Below, in pieces: positions 26,426 to 34,304 of a stretch of DNA of 34,959 nucleotides; position 1 is the stretch's first letter; the number at the start of each line of letters is the position of its first letter. The notes under the pieces are model-generated. The model made no database searches and was not told the DNA's origin. It was given only the letters and a program-made list of their open reading frames with translations. Source of the DNA: Bacteroidota bacterium (GTDB taxonomy: Bacteria > Bacteroidota > Ignavibacteria > UBA10030 > UBA8401); NCBI GenBank assembly GCA_021796275.1, contig JAJYOI010000034.1, forward strand, positions 1 through 34,959. Direction: 5' to 3'. The position numbers were made by a program, and so were the translations under genes.

Positions 26426-26896
26426 ATGCCAAAAATCAAAAAACGAAGAGTTGGTGTAAAGCTGGATATGACGCCGATGGTGGATGTCGCTTTCCTGCTT
26501 CTCACCTTCTTCATGCTGACGACGTCGTTTAAGCCGCCGGAAACGGTTGAAATAGCTCTTCCTGATTCGCATTCGGCCTTCAAAATGCCGGAGTCTGATG
26601 TGATGATTGTTACCGTCAGCAAGGATGGAAGAATTTTTCTCGGACTTGATTCGCCGATTCTGCGCGAGAAATTGTTCGGAGAACAATTCAAGTTCAAGAC
26701 CGATCGGGAGGTCAATCTCACCGAACTGTCGAATTTATTGGTCCAAGCCCGCATTAACAATCCAAAATTGCGTACGGTAATCAAGGCGGACAAAGAAGGC
26801 GAGTATGGCGTCATCGAAGATGTAATGAATATCCTTCAAAAGGTGAACATTACGCGCTTTAATCTTGTTACTGATTTAAAGAGAGATACCAAATAA
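26426..26896 (+). CDS. exbD: ExbD/TolR family protein, first copy
   Basis: 156-residue single-pass membrane protein, cytoplasmic N-terminus and periplasmic C-terminal domain. The basic start (KKRRVGVKLD) is followed by MTPMVDVAFLLLTFFMLTT; Asp20 is the proton-carrying residue of the family. The periplasmic part includes the typical NPKLRTVIKADKEGEYG and a final segment on VMNILQKVNITRFNLVTD. It lies 21 nt after exbB and 12 nt before the second copy. The two copies have almost identical membrane regions but different periplasmic parts. Confidence 0.92.
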   Translation: MPKIKKRRVGVKLDMTPMVDVAFLLLTFFMLTTSFKPPETVEIALPDSHSAFKMPESDVMIVTVSKDGRIFLGLDSPILREKLFGEQFKFKTDREVNLTELSNLLVQARINNPKLRTVIKADKEGEYGVIEDVMNILQKVNITRFNLVTDLKRDTK

Positions 26897-26908
26897 GGAA
26901 TTTATCCT

Positions 26909-27397
26909 ATGGCTGAAGTTGATGTTCAACAGTCGCGAGGAAAAGCAAAACACGGCAAAAAGCACAAGAAGCGCCGTGTCGGTGTGCGTATTGATATGAC
27001 ACCCATGGTTGATGTCGCGTTTCTGCTGCTGACGTTTTTTATGTTGACAACTCAATTCAGCAAACCGCAAACGATGGAAATTAACTTGCCGCCGAATGAT
27101 GCTTCGGTCGAAGTGGCGGAATCAAATTTGCTGACGTTGCGGGTTGCCGAAGATGGTACGATCTATTGGAACATTGGAAACGACAAACCGACAAAAATCG
27201 CGATGGTAGATTTGAGTAAAACGCTTGTTGAAAAAAATCGTGCAAACCCAAAATTGATTACTCTTATCAAAGTTGATCGCAAAGGCAAGTATGGAGAAAT
27301 GGTTGATATCATGGATGAATTGAATCTTGCAGATATTACCCGCTTCAGCTTGGCGCCAATGCTTGATGCTGATAAGAAACTGATTAGTAATATTTAA
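26909..27397 (+). CDS. exbD: ExbD/TolR family protein, second copy
   Basis: 162-residue paralogue of the previous protein, with a longer basic N-terminus. AAGGAA precedes the start. Asp35 in MTPMVDVAFLLLTFFMLTT is the expected proton-carrying residue. The periplasmic part differs (TMEINLPPNDASVEVAESN, then NPKLITLIKVDRKGKYG). Paired exbD genes next to exbB and tonB are common in Bacteroidota, and the motor may hold one of each ExbD. The tonB gene follows 19 nt later. Confidence 0.92.
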   Translation: MAEVDVQQSRGKAKHGKKHKKRRVGVRIDMTPMVDVAFLLLTFFMLTTQFSKPQTMEINLPPNDASVEVAESNLLTLRVAEDGTIYWNIGNDKPTKIAMVDLSKTLVEKNRANPKLITLIKVDRKGKYGEMVDIMDELNLADITRFSLAPMLDADKKLISNI

Positions 27398-27416
27398 TCG
27401 AGTCGAAGGAGTTTAT

Positions 27417-28148
27417 ATGGTTGCTGCACTTGTAAGTCTCGCCTCGAAGTATGGGGCGACGGAACTGCGTGCATTGTACCAAAAGCATGCAATCCGCGGA
27501 TTAACTGTGGCGATAGCCATCCATTTAGCGGCTATCGGCGCATATTATCTTGGAGTTTATTTAACAACAGATGACGAACCAGTGTATACGGTTCGCATCC
27601 TCAAATACAGCGACCTGGGCCCGCCCCCGTCTATTCAAAATTCTCAGGCTGCGCCGGCTGTTTCCGTTTCTGCACCGACGGCAAAGCCGACAGTCGGTAC
27701 ACCGGTTCCTGTTCCGGATGCAGAAATTAGCCCGGAAGCAACAATTGCTACGCAGACAGAAATGGCGGCACAACCGAGTCAGGTTACCGAGGGAAGCGGG
27801 ACGGGTGGACCTCCCGTTATCCAAAATGATGTGAATATTGATGATGGCCCGCCGCCGGATTTTGTTCCTGTTGAAAAACAACCGGTGCCGATTAAAAGTC
27901 CGTCCCCGGCATACCCGGAAATTGCTCGTCGTGCCGGTGTTGAAGGAACTGTCTGGGTAAAAATTTGGGTCGATAAGGAAGGAAAGCCGAAAAAAGCTGT
28001 GGTTCTGAAATCTGATGCCGAATTGTTTAATCAGGCTGCCATTGATGCAGCGATGCAATGGGTGTTCACTCCGGCGGTAATGAACAACGGACCGGTGGCA
28101 GTATGGGTCTCGATTCCATTTAAGTTCAAGTTGAACCAAGGCCGGTAA
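27417..28148 (+). CDS. tonB: Energy transducer TonB
   Basis: 243-residue protein with a strong ribosome site (GAAGGAG). Residues 22-48 form the single membrane anchor (GLTVAIAIHLAAIGAYYLG). Residues 60-150 are rich in Pro, Ala and Thr and would span the periplasm. The C-terminal domain (about 160-243) shows PSPAYPEIARRAGVEGTVWV, then KIWVDKEGKPKKAVVL, AIDAAMQWVFTPA and VWVSIPFKF, the TonB_C pattern. It links the ExbB/ExbD motor to outer-membrane TonB-dependent transporters; no such receptor is in the window, so the substrate is unknown. Confidence 0.93.
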   Translation: MVAALVSLASKYGATELRALYQKHAIRGLTVAIAIHLAAIGAYYLGVYLTTDDEPVYTVRILKYSDLGPPPSIQNSQAAPAVSVSAPTAKPTVGTPVPVPDAEISPEATIATQTEMAAQPSQVTEGSGTGGPPVIQNDVNIDDGPPPDFVPVEKQPVPIKSPSPAYPEIARRAGVEGTVWVKIWVDKEGKPKKAVVLKSDAELFNQAAIDAAMQWVFTPAVMNNGPVAVWVSIPFKFKLNQGR

Positions 28149-28155
28149 CGCTGCA

Positions 28156-28374
28156 ATGGAGCCTGGTAAGTTTTTGCTCTATGCCGGCTATGTAATCTCC
28201 GGATGTATTTTTCTTTGTGGCATCATTGTTCTCTGGGGGATTTTGCTGCCACCGTATATTCCACAAAAGTTTCGTATCATGTTCGGGGTGGTGCTGGTCT
28301 TGTACGGAATTTATCGTTTCATAACATTGCGTTTGAAACTGCAGCAAAAAAATGAAGACAGCCGCTTTCTCTAA
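28156..28374 (+). CDS. Small two-helix membrane protein
   Basis: 72 residues with two clear hydrophobic segments (about 7-31, FLLYAGYVISGCIFLCGIIV, and 41-56) and a short charged tail. No family was recognised. It sits 7 nt after tonB and overlaps the next gene by 23 nt, so it is probably co-expressed with the TonB cluster. No clear ribosome site is seen; coupled translation is likely. Confidence 0.65.
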   Translation: MEPGKFLLYAGYVISGCIFLCGIIVLWGILLPPYIPQKFRIMFGVVLVLYGIYRFITLRLKLQQKNEDSRFL

Positions 28375-29284
28375 ACTCTTTTTTTTATTCGCGCCGCTCT
28401 TCGTACTGTGCGTCGGATGTCAGGAATCTCAAAAGGACCTGCCGACGAGAGGTCATGTCACAATGATCGCATCAGACGATGTCTATCCGGTGATAAAGAA
28501 GGAGTCGGAGGAGTTCCAGCGTTTGTATCAGAAAGCACATGTCACACTTCTTGAATCATCAACCCGCGACGCCATCGTACAATTGTTGAACGACAGCGTA
28601 AAAATTGTCGCCGTAGCGCGAGACTTGAATGATGAAGAGCGAAACGTCATCAAAAAATATTCGATGAACGTCGAGACGTATAAAGTTGCGTACGACGGAG
28701 CGGTAGTGTTGGTGAATGAACAGAACGCGCTGCAGGAGATTACGGTTGAGCAATTGAAAGAGATCCTGCTCGGCTCGCTTAAAGTTTGGTCGAACGCCGG
28801 CGTCAAAGGGAATTTGAGCCGTATTGTTGTTGCGATGGGCGGGCCGAATTCGGGCATGTACGAATACATTCATTCCCGTATTGCGGGCGGTAAGCCGTTC
28901 GCTCCGGTCATTATGCCGTGTGAATCGAATGAAAAAGTGGTCGAGTATGTTGCCCAACATTCCAATGCGATAGGATTTGTCGCGCAGGCGTGGATCGATC
29001 GTACGCCGGCGAAGACCCGCATTGTTGCTATTGGTGATCCGAATTTTAAGCGTGACACTACAGCGACAAAGCTTGAATATTTCCTGCCGATGCAGGCGCA
29101 TATTTATAGAAATTACTATCCACTGCGCCGCACAATTTATTTGTTGCGAAATGATCAAACGACCGGCGTATCGCTTGGAATCACTTCTTTCATTGCGAGT
29201 GCACCGGGTCAAAAATTATTTTTGGCGAGCGGACTTGTTCCTGCAACAATGCCTGTTCGTCTTGTCCATATTCAGTCTCAATAA
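28352..29284 (+). CDS. PstS-like phosphate-binding-fold lipoprotein
   Basis: 310-residue protein with signal and lipobox LCVGC (Cys23), so probably membrane-anchored in the periplasm or at the surface. The rest matches the PBP-like type II fold of PstS: HVTMIASDDVYPVIKKESEE near the start, IVAVARDLNDEE, VAYDGAVVLVNEQN, EQLKEILLGSLKVWSN, GGPNSGMYEYIHSRI, IGFVAQAWID and a late SFIASAPGQKLFLASG. PstS feeds phosphate to PstCAB, but no permease or ATPase gene is nearby. Its place after tonB, before the TPR gene, recurs in Bacteroidota and suggests a role with the TonB system. The start overlaps the small membrane protein gene. Confidence 0.85.
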   Translation: MKTAAFSKLFFLFAPLFVLCVGCQESQKDLPTRGHVTMIASDDVYPVIKKESEEFQRLYQKAHVTLLESSTRDAIVQLLNDSVKIVAVARDLNDEERNVIKKYSMNVETYKVAYDGAVVLVNEQNALQEITVEQLKEILLGSLKVWSNAGVKGNLSRIVVAMGGPNSGMYEYIHSRIAGGKPFAPVIMPCESNEKVVEYVAQHSNAIGFVAQAWIDRTPAKTRIVAIGDPNFKRDTTATKLEYFLPMQAHIYRNYYPLRRTIYLLRNDQTTGVSLGITSFIASAPGQKLFLASGLVPATMPVRLVHIQSQ

Positions 29285-29302
29285 TCCGCCGAGGTCTCAC
29301 AC

Positions 29303-31027
29303 ATGATGCAAAAGGTTAAAGTCGTTCTGCTCATTGCTGTAGCGCTCCCATCGTTGTTGGCTGCTCAGGATTTTCTTTCGTCAGGCAAAGATGCGCTGGC
29401 GAAAAAATCGTATGATGAGGCAATTGCCAAATTTCAAAAGGCACAAGAAGCCGCGCCGCGGAATGCCGAGGCGAATTACTATCTTGGCGAAGCGTATCGC
29501 GAAAAGGGTGTACTTGATTCTGCACAGACATTCCTTGAACGTGCCTATGATTTTAATGACGAGTACGTTCCCACTCTTCTTGCGCTTGGCTCGTTGTATA
29601 CAAAAATCGGACAATGGGATAAAGCGGAGAAAAGATTTACCGAAGCTGCAAAAGTTGATAAAAAAAATCCGGGCATCCCTTATGCGTTCGGTGCGGCATA
29701 TCTTGAGGCGGATTCACTCGACAGAGCGATTATTTATTTTTCAAAAGCGAAGGACGACGATTCCAGTTTTGTTGATGCCTATGTGGGATTGGCTGAAGCC
29801 TATGGCAGGCAGAATATCGGCGTGCTTGCAGTTGAATACCTGAAACGCGCAGCCGATCTTTCACCGAAGTCTGCCGTGATTAGAAATAAATTGGGAAAGG
29901 CATATTACAAGAACCGGCAGTACAACGACGCCGCGCGCGAATTTCAGGAAGCGATCAACCTTGATCCGCAAAACAGTCCGGTGATTTATGAGCTCGCTGA
30001 TTTATATTATCGCGCAAAATTATACCGCGATGCCGCCCGTTTTTTTACGAAATACGTGAAGCTGGTTGATACCAATGCTGTGGCGTGGGAAAATTACGCG
30101 CGTTCACTGTACATTTCTCACTACTATAAAGATGCCGTTCCTGCATTGCAGCGCGCAACAAAACTTTTCCCAAACCGTTTTGATTTGAAGCCTATGCTCG
30201 CACATGCGTTGTTCGAAACGGGAGATAGTGTGCATTCGTTAATGCTCTATAAAAGTTTGCCGCCAGATTCTCTCAACTTCGGTGATTATATAAGAATGGG
30301 AAAATCCTATCTCGGCCAAAAAGATACTATCAACGCAGTGGCAAGTCTCGAAAAAGCAAACACGCTTGATTCGACAGCGGCTGATGCTTCGGTGGATCTT
30401 GCTACTATCTATATCGCACAAAGAAATTTTGAAAAAGCGGCGGCAGAATATTCCAAAATTTTAGCCGTTGATCCGAAGAACCTTAGTGCGCTTTTCTACG
30501 GCGGCTTCTCGTACAGCATGATTGGGAAAATCGATACGGCGAAAATGATGTACCAAAAGGTTGTGGAATTGAAACCGGACTATCCGCAAGGATATCTTTA
30601 TCTTGGCAGAATGTACCATGCTCAGGATTCGCTTGAACAAGAAACACAGACGTACAACACCGTGCTGAAACTGGTTGACAGTCTGCAAACTGCCGATACA
30701 ACGGGCAATGGGTCGGAGAAATATGATGCCATCCGCGTAGATGTATACCGCTCACTTGGAGTTCTGGATTTCACAAACAAAGACTATATTGCTGCAACCG
30801 AGCATTTGAAAAAAGCTGTGTCGTACGAGTCCAAGGACAAGAAGGACGACGAGCTTCATCTGTTTTTGGCTCAGATGTACAATTTGGCACGCACCATTAA
30901 AACATTGTCGCCGGATGAAGTGACGGCATATCGCAAAAAAGCGATTGACGAATATAAATATGTGCTCAAACTGAATCCACGGAACGAAAAGGCGAAAAAA
31001 GAATTAAAGGACCTCGAAGGGAACTAA
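29303..31027 (+). CDS. Secreted tetratricopeptide repeat protein
   Basis: 574 residues with a signal peptide (cleavage near LLAAQ, residue 22) and about 15 TPR units covering almost the whole mature protein, each with the helix-turn-helix pattern such as AEANYYLGEAYREKGVLDSA. GAGG lies 10-14 nt before the start, and a second ATG follows immediately. It is likely a periplasmic helical scaffold that binds partner proteins. The gene is 18 nt after the PstS-like gene, so a link to the TonB cluster is probable. No enzyme domain was found; partners are unknown. Confidence 0.88.
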   Translation: MMQKVKVVLLIAVALPSLLAAQDFLSSGKDALAKKSYDEAIAKFQKAQEAAPRNAEANYYLGEAYREKGVLDSAQTFLERAYDFNDEYVPTLLALGSLYTKIGQWDKAEKRFTEAAKVDKKNPGIPYAFGAAYLEADSLDRAIIYFSKAKDDDSSFVDAYVGLAEAYGRQNIGVLAVEYLKRAADLSPKSAVIRNKLGKAYYKNRQYNDAAREFQEAINLDPQNSPVIYELADLYYRAKLYRDAARFFTKYVKLVDTNAVAWENYARSLYISHYYKDAVPALQRATKLFPNRFDLKPMLAHALFETGDSVHSLMLYKSLPPDSLNFGDYIRMGKSYLGQKDTINAVASLEKANTLDSTAADASVDLATIYIAQRNFEKAAAEYSKILAVDPKNLSALFYGGFSYSMIGKIDTAKMMYQKVVELKPDYPQGYLYLGRMYHAQDSLEQETQTYNTVLKLVDSLQTADTTGNGSEKYDAIRVDVYRSLGVLDFTNKDYIAATEHLKKAVSYESKDKKDDELHLFLAQMYNLARTIKTLSPDEVTAYRKKAIDEYKYVLKLNPRNEKAKKELKDLEGN

Positions 31028-31106
31028 CACAAGACAGATCAATCGTAAGCTTATGTAAGAATTCCGCCAACGAACATCAACAACACTCAAATAATAAAGG
31101 TGACGT

Positions 31107-32162
31107 ATGAGACGTTTTGTGAAAAGCCTGTTTTCGAAAACAGCACTGATGATAGTGACATGCACTGCCATTGCATTTGTTATTTCGTCATGCAGCAAGC
31201 CGAAACCGCCGGAAGTAAAAGAGTGGACGTTGTATCAGGATCCGTTTTATGGATTTGAATTGCAGTACCCGAAAGGCTGGCTTGTCAACGCAGAAGCAAA
31301 CCGGATTCGGTTGTATTCTTCACAAGAAGCCGCAACCCGTTTTTACAATATTTACACCGATCCGACTGCGCAAGGACCGGACGGCGTTGAAGTAACGTTT
31401 GGTTTTGAAAAGTTCAAAGATGCAGGCACGACGTCGCTTGACTCATTTGTCGTGCAGGCAAAGCAGAAGTTTTCAGATTATAACAGTCAGATCGGTCAGG
31501 AGCAGCCCGGAACGCTCGGCGGCGAAACGGGAATAGAAGTTCCCTACACGACAAAGTTCAGCTCAAAACTTGCTATTGATGGGCGCCGAATCATGGTGGT
31601 GCGCGACAGCGTTTTCTTCTATGTGAACTTTGCCGGTTTCAATGATGCATACACTCTTTACAAGGCTGTTTTTGACACAATGCTTTCTTCGATTAAGCTG
31701 CCGAAGTTGAAAGCGTCGAAAACCAACGCGGTTGATGAAACGAAGCCGTCGCAAACGCTGACGACCTTTGCAAATGATTTTATCGAAATGAAATATCCCG
31801 ACAACTTTGATTATAAGCTTCCGGCAAAGCAAGGTGACCAGATTTTCGCAATCGCCTTTGCAGGGTATCGCCAGGATTGCACGATTGAACTTGATGTGCG
31901 TTCCGCGAATAAATGGGACGTTAATAAAATCTTCGATCAGAATAAAGGAATGTTCAAACCGAAATCTACCGGCGATGCGACGATTGACGGCAATCCTGCG
32001 AAGTACTTGGTGTACTCGCCGGTTCCCAAAGTTGAACGCCGCGTGTACTTCACTGTAAAGGATAACAAAGTCTATCGTGTGCTTTTCACATGGTACCAGC
32101 CGATGCAATCCGACTACTGGCCCATTTTCGAGAAAAGCTTGAGCTCGCTGAAAATCAAGTAA
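31107..32162 (+). CDS. Lipoprotein with two PsbP-like domains
   Basis: 351 residues with lipobox VISSC (Cys29) and a ribosome site (AAAGGTGA) 4 nt before the ATG. Two halves each start with a Tyr-Pro motif: DPFYGFELQYPKGW near residue 45 and ANDFIEMKYPDNF near residue 215. Each half ends in a helix typical of PsbP/MOG1-like domains (AVFDTMLSSIKL and IFEKSLSSLKIK). Such lipoproteins are common in bacterial envelopes but mostly of unknown role. A strong terminator follows 22 nt after its stop, marking the end of the transcription unit. Confidence 0.75.
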   Translation: MRRFVKSLFSKTALMIVTCTAIAFVISSCSKPKPPEVKEWTLYQDPFYGFELQYPKGWLVNAEANRIRLYSSQEAATRFYNIYTDPTAQGPDGVEVTFGFEKFKDAGTTSLDSFVVQAKQKFSDYNSQIGQEQPGTLGGETGIEVPYTTKFSSKLAIDGRRIMVVRDSVFFYVNFAGFNDAYTLYKAVFDTMLSSIKLPKLKASKTNAVDETKPSQTLTTFANDFIEMKYPDNFDYKLPAKQGDQIFAIAFAGYRQDCTIELDVRSANKWDVNKIFDQNKGMFKPKSTGDATIDGNPAKYLVYSPVPKVERRVYFTVKDNKVYRVLFTWYQPMQSDYWPIFEKSLSSLKIK

Positions 32163-32184
32163 CAAAAAGGCGTTGGTGCGTATC

Positions 32185-32221
32185 ACCCTGCGGAAGTGTA
32201 GTGCTTTCGCAGGGTTTTTTT
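32185..32221 (+). terminator. Intrinsic terminator
   Basis: ACCCTGCGGAA (32185-32195) pairs with TTTCGCAGGGT (32205-32215) over 11 bp with one wobble and a 9-nt loop, followed by a run of T ending at 32221. It is the clearest terminator in the window and ends the lipoprotein transcript, and perhaps the whole TonB cluster. The pyrophosphatase gene starts only 25 nt after the T-run. Confidence 0.9.
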
Positions 32222-32246
32222 GTAACATTTTTTCGAAAGCAAATTG

Positions 32247-32774
32247 ATGAATTTCAAAGACCTTCCTCTCGGCGCGAAAGCGCCGGCTGTTGTTAACGCA
32301 ATTGTCGAGATTCCTAAAGGCAGCAGAAACAAGTACGAATACGATGTGCACCTTGGAATTTTCAAACTTGACAGAGTTCTGTATTCCTCGATGCATTACC
32401 CCGAAGCGTACGGTTTTGTTCCGGGCACGCTGTGGGATGACGGTGACCCGCTCGACATTCTCATTTTTATTGATGAGCCGCTTGACACGGGAATACTTGT
32501 CGAAGTCAAGCCGATTGGCATCTTGCGGATGAACGATGAAAAAGGCCCGGATGATAAATTACTTTCTGTCGCAATCAACGACCCGACGTACCGCGCTATC
32601 AATGACGTGAACGAGGTGCCGAAACATTTGCTTATAGAGATTGAACACTTTTTCACCAGCTACAAAAAGCTGGAGGGAAAACATGTCGAGAGTTTTGGAT
32701 GGGAAGGATCGGCTGCGGCTGTTCAAGCGGTGATGCATGCACGCGACCAATATGCCGCAGCGAAAAACACGTAA
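32247..32774 (+). CDS. ppa: Inorganic pyrophosphatase, family I
   Basis: 175-residue cytoplasmic enzyme that hydrolyses pyrophosphate, using magnesium. Lys29 and Glu31 in KYEYD, and Asp65, Asp67 and Asp70 in DDGDPLDIL, match the catalytic positions of family I enzymes. HYPEAYGFVPGTL and the late HFFTSYKKLEGK are also typical. The ATG at 32247 is used; a TTG one codon earlier is also possible. No clear Shine-Dalgarno is visible and only 25 nt separate it from the strong terminator. Its promoter must overlap that terminator, or it depends on read-through. Confidence 0.95.
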   Translation: MNFKDLPLGAKAPAVVNAIVEIPKGSRNKYEYDVHLGIFKLDRVLYSSMHYPEAYGFVPGTLWDDGDPLDILIFIDEPLDTGILVEVKPIGILRMNDEKGPDDKLLSVAINDPTYRAINDVNEVPKHLLIEIEHFFTSYKKLEGKHVESFGWEGSAAAVQAVMHARDQYAAAKNT

Positions 32775-32844
32775 CGTACTTGCAATGCACAATTTCGTGA
32801 AAAGTTTGGCATGCGGTTGTACTTTAGCTTCATTGTTACGTCTG

Positions 32845-32873
32845 TTGAAACTGATGAATGATTTGGGTATTTT
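32845..32873 (+). promoter_or_regulatory. Candidate promoter upstream of the AMMECR1 gene
   Basis: TTGAAA (32845-32850) and TATTTT (32868-32873) are 17 nt apart, close to sigma-70 consensus. Transcription would start near 32880, about 26 nt before the ATG at 32906. It lies in the 131-bp gap after ppa, so the AMMECR1, MEMO and DUF2520 genes could form their own unit. Confidence 0.4.
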
Positions 32874-32905
32874 TGTGAAAAAGGAATCACAACGTGGGGA
32901 CGCCT

Positions 32906-33463
32906 ATGTTCAGCCTAGAAGAACAGAAAGAGCTGATTCGTGTTGCGCGGGAATCAGTATGGGCGCGTGTAACCGGGCAGCCGGAAACGTCGCTCGGCAA
33001 GGTTGCATCGACGGGCATTACAACACCGCGCCTTCAGCAATGCAGCGGCGCTTTTGTGACGCTGTATAAAAACGGCGAGCTTCGCGGCTGTCTGGGCTAT
33101 GTTGAATCGCCGCGTTCCTTGAAAGAAACTGTCGCTGAAACGGGATGGAAAGTCGCTGCAGACGATTTTCGGTTTTATCCTGTTGATGAAGATGAGCTTT
33201 CGGATCTTCGTGTTGAAATCTCTGCACTTTCTCCGCTGCACAAAATTCGCGATGTGGAAGAAATCCAGGTCGGCGAACATGGAATAGTGATTGAAGCCGG
33301 CGCCCATCGCGGACTTCTCTTGCCGCAAGTTGCAGTGAAGTATCATTGGAATCGTCTGCAATTTCTTGAAGAGGCATGTGTTAAAGCCGGTGTCTCGCGC
33401 GACGCATGGAAAAAACCAACAACGCATATTTTTATTTTTTCCGCCGAAGTCATAGAAGAATAG
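32906..33463 (+). CDS. AMMECR1-family protein (AmmeMemoRadiSam system protein A)
   Basis: 185 residues from the ATG at 32906, which has GGGGA 5 nt upstream; a GTG at 32894 would add four residues. The hallmark LRGCLGYVE is near residue 55, after GAFVTLYKNGE. Then come FRFYPVDEDELSDLRVEISA-like and GAHRGLLLPQVAVKYHWN segments, as expected. The biochemical role of this family in bacteria is not established. It occurs beside a MEMO-family gene, 1 nt away here, and often a radical SAM gene, which is not in the window. The pair may act together on a redox or radical-based process, an inference from gene linkage. Confidence 0.92.
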   Translation: MFSLEEQKELIRVARESVWARVTGQPETSLGKVASTGITTPRLQQCSGAFVTLYKNGELRGCLGYVESPRSLKETVAETGWKVAADDFRFYPVDEDELSDLRVEISALSPLHKIRDVEEIQVGEHGIVIEAGAHRGLLLPQVAVKYHWNRLQFLEEACVKAGVSRDAWKKPTTHIFIFSAEVIEE

Positions 33464-33464
33464 A

Positions 33465-34304
33465 ATGAATGAGCAGGCTTTCATACGGCCTCCGGCAGCG
33501 GCCGGGATATTTTATCCCGACGATGCAGACCAATTGCGCAACGAAGTAAGCGGCTTAATTTCCAGCGAACCGCCGGTGAAGTTGAGCGGCTCCGTTTTTG
33601 CACTTGTCGTTCCTCATGCAGGATACATGTATTCCGGGTACACGGCAGCACGGGCGTTTGCATTAGTGCAGGAAATGAAGATTAATACAATAATTCTTGT
33701 TGGGCCAAGCCATCGTGAATATTTTGACGGAATTTCTATTTTCCCGGGTGCGGCGTATCAAACGCCGCTCGGCTCTGTTTTCGTTGATGAAACGATGAGA
33801 ACGGAATTGCTTCAACGATGCCCGCTTGTGCGGTGTTCGCTTCAAGGCCACCGCGGCGAGCATTCACTGGAGGTGCAGCTTCCATTTCTTCAGCAAGTTG
33901 CCAGGAGTTGCAAAATCCTGCCGATCATTGTAGGTGATCAGCGGCGGGAATACTGCATGCAATTGTCAGAAGCGCTTGCAATGATTGTACACGGGAAAAA
34001 TGTTCTTCTTCTCGCAAGCTCCGATTTATCTCATTATTATCCGTATGAAGTTGCCCAAACGTTGGATGCGGCAATTCTTTCTTCTTTACAGCAGCTTGAT
34101 GAAGAACAATTGATGCATGATCTTGAAGCGGAGCGGGCAGAAGCATGCGGCGGCGGCCCGGTGGTCGCAGTGCTTGCTGCCGCAAAAAAAATGGGGGCAA
34201 ACAGTTGTTCAATTCTTCATTCGTGCAATTCCGGCGACGTTACCGGCGATCGCGAGAGTGTTGTCGGGTATGTTTCAGCCGCATTCTGGAAACGCGCTTC
34301 GTGA
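33465..34304 (+). CDS. MEMO1-family protein (AmmeMemoRadiSam system protein B)
   Basis: 279 residues across the full family length. Histidines of the putative metal site are present: His51 in VPHAGYMYSG, His83 in GPSH and His190 in SSDLSHY, close to the numbering of the human MEMO1 site. GEHSLEVQLPFLQ and CGGGP are also conserved. The family is related to extradiol dioxygenases, but its reaction is unclear; human MEMO1 has been linked to metal and redox chemistry. The gene is 1 nt after the AMMECR1 gene and overlaps the next gene by 4 nt (GTGA), so the three are probably translated together. Confidence 0.92.
   Translation: MNEQAFIRPPAAAGIFYPDDADQLRNEVSGLISSEPPVKLSGSVFALVVPHAGYMYSGYTAARAFALVQEMKINTIILVGPSHREYFDGISIFPGAAYQTPLGSVFVDETMRTELLQRCPLVRCSLQGHRGEHSLEVQLPFLQQVARSCKILPIIVGDQRREYCMQLSEALAMIVHGKNVLLLASSDLSHYYPYEVAQTLDAAILSSLQQLDEEQLMHDLEAERAEACGGGPVVAVLAAAKKMGANSCSILHSCNSGDVTGDRESVVGYVSAAFWKRAS

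Noticed and set aside
27561-28139. 192-codon - strand frame opposite tonB
   Set aside because: Its Arg/Asn/Cys-rich translation is a shadow of the tonB codons.
31563-32396. 277-codon open frame on the - strand
   Set aside because: It runs across a lipoprotein gene, a clear + strand terminator and the start of ppa; its translation resembles no protein family.
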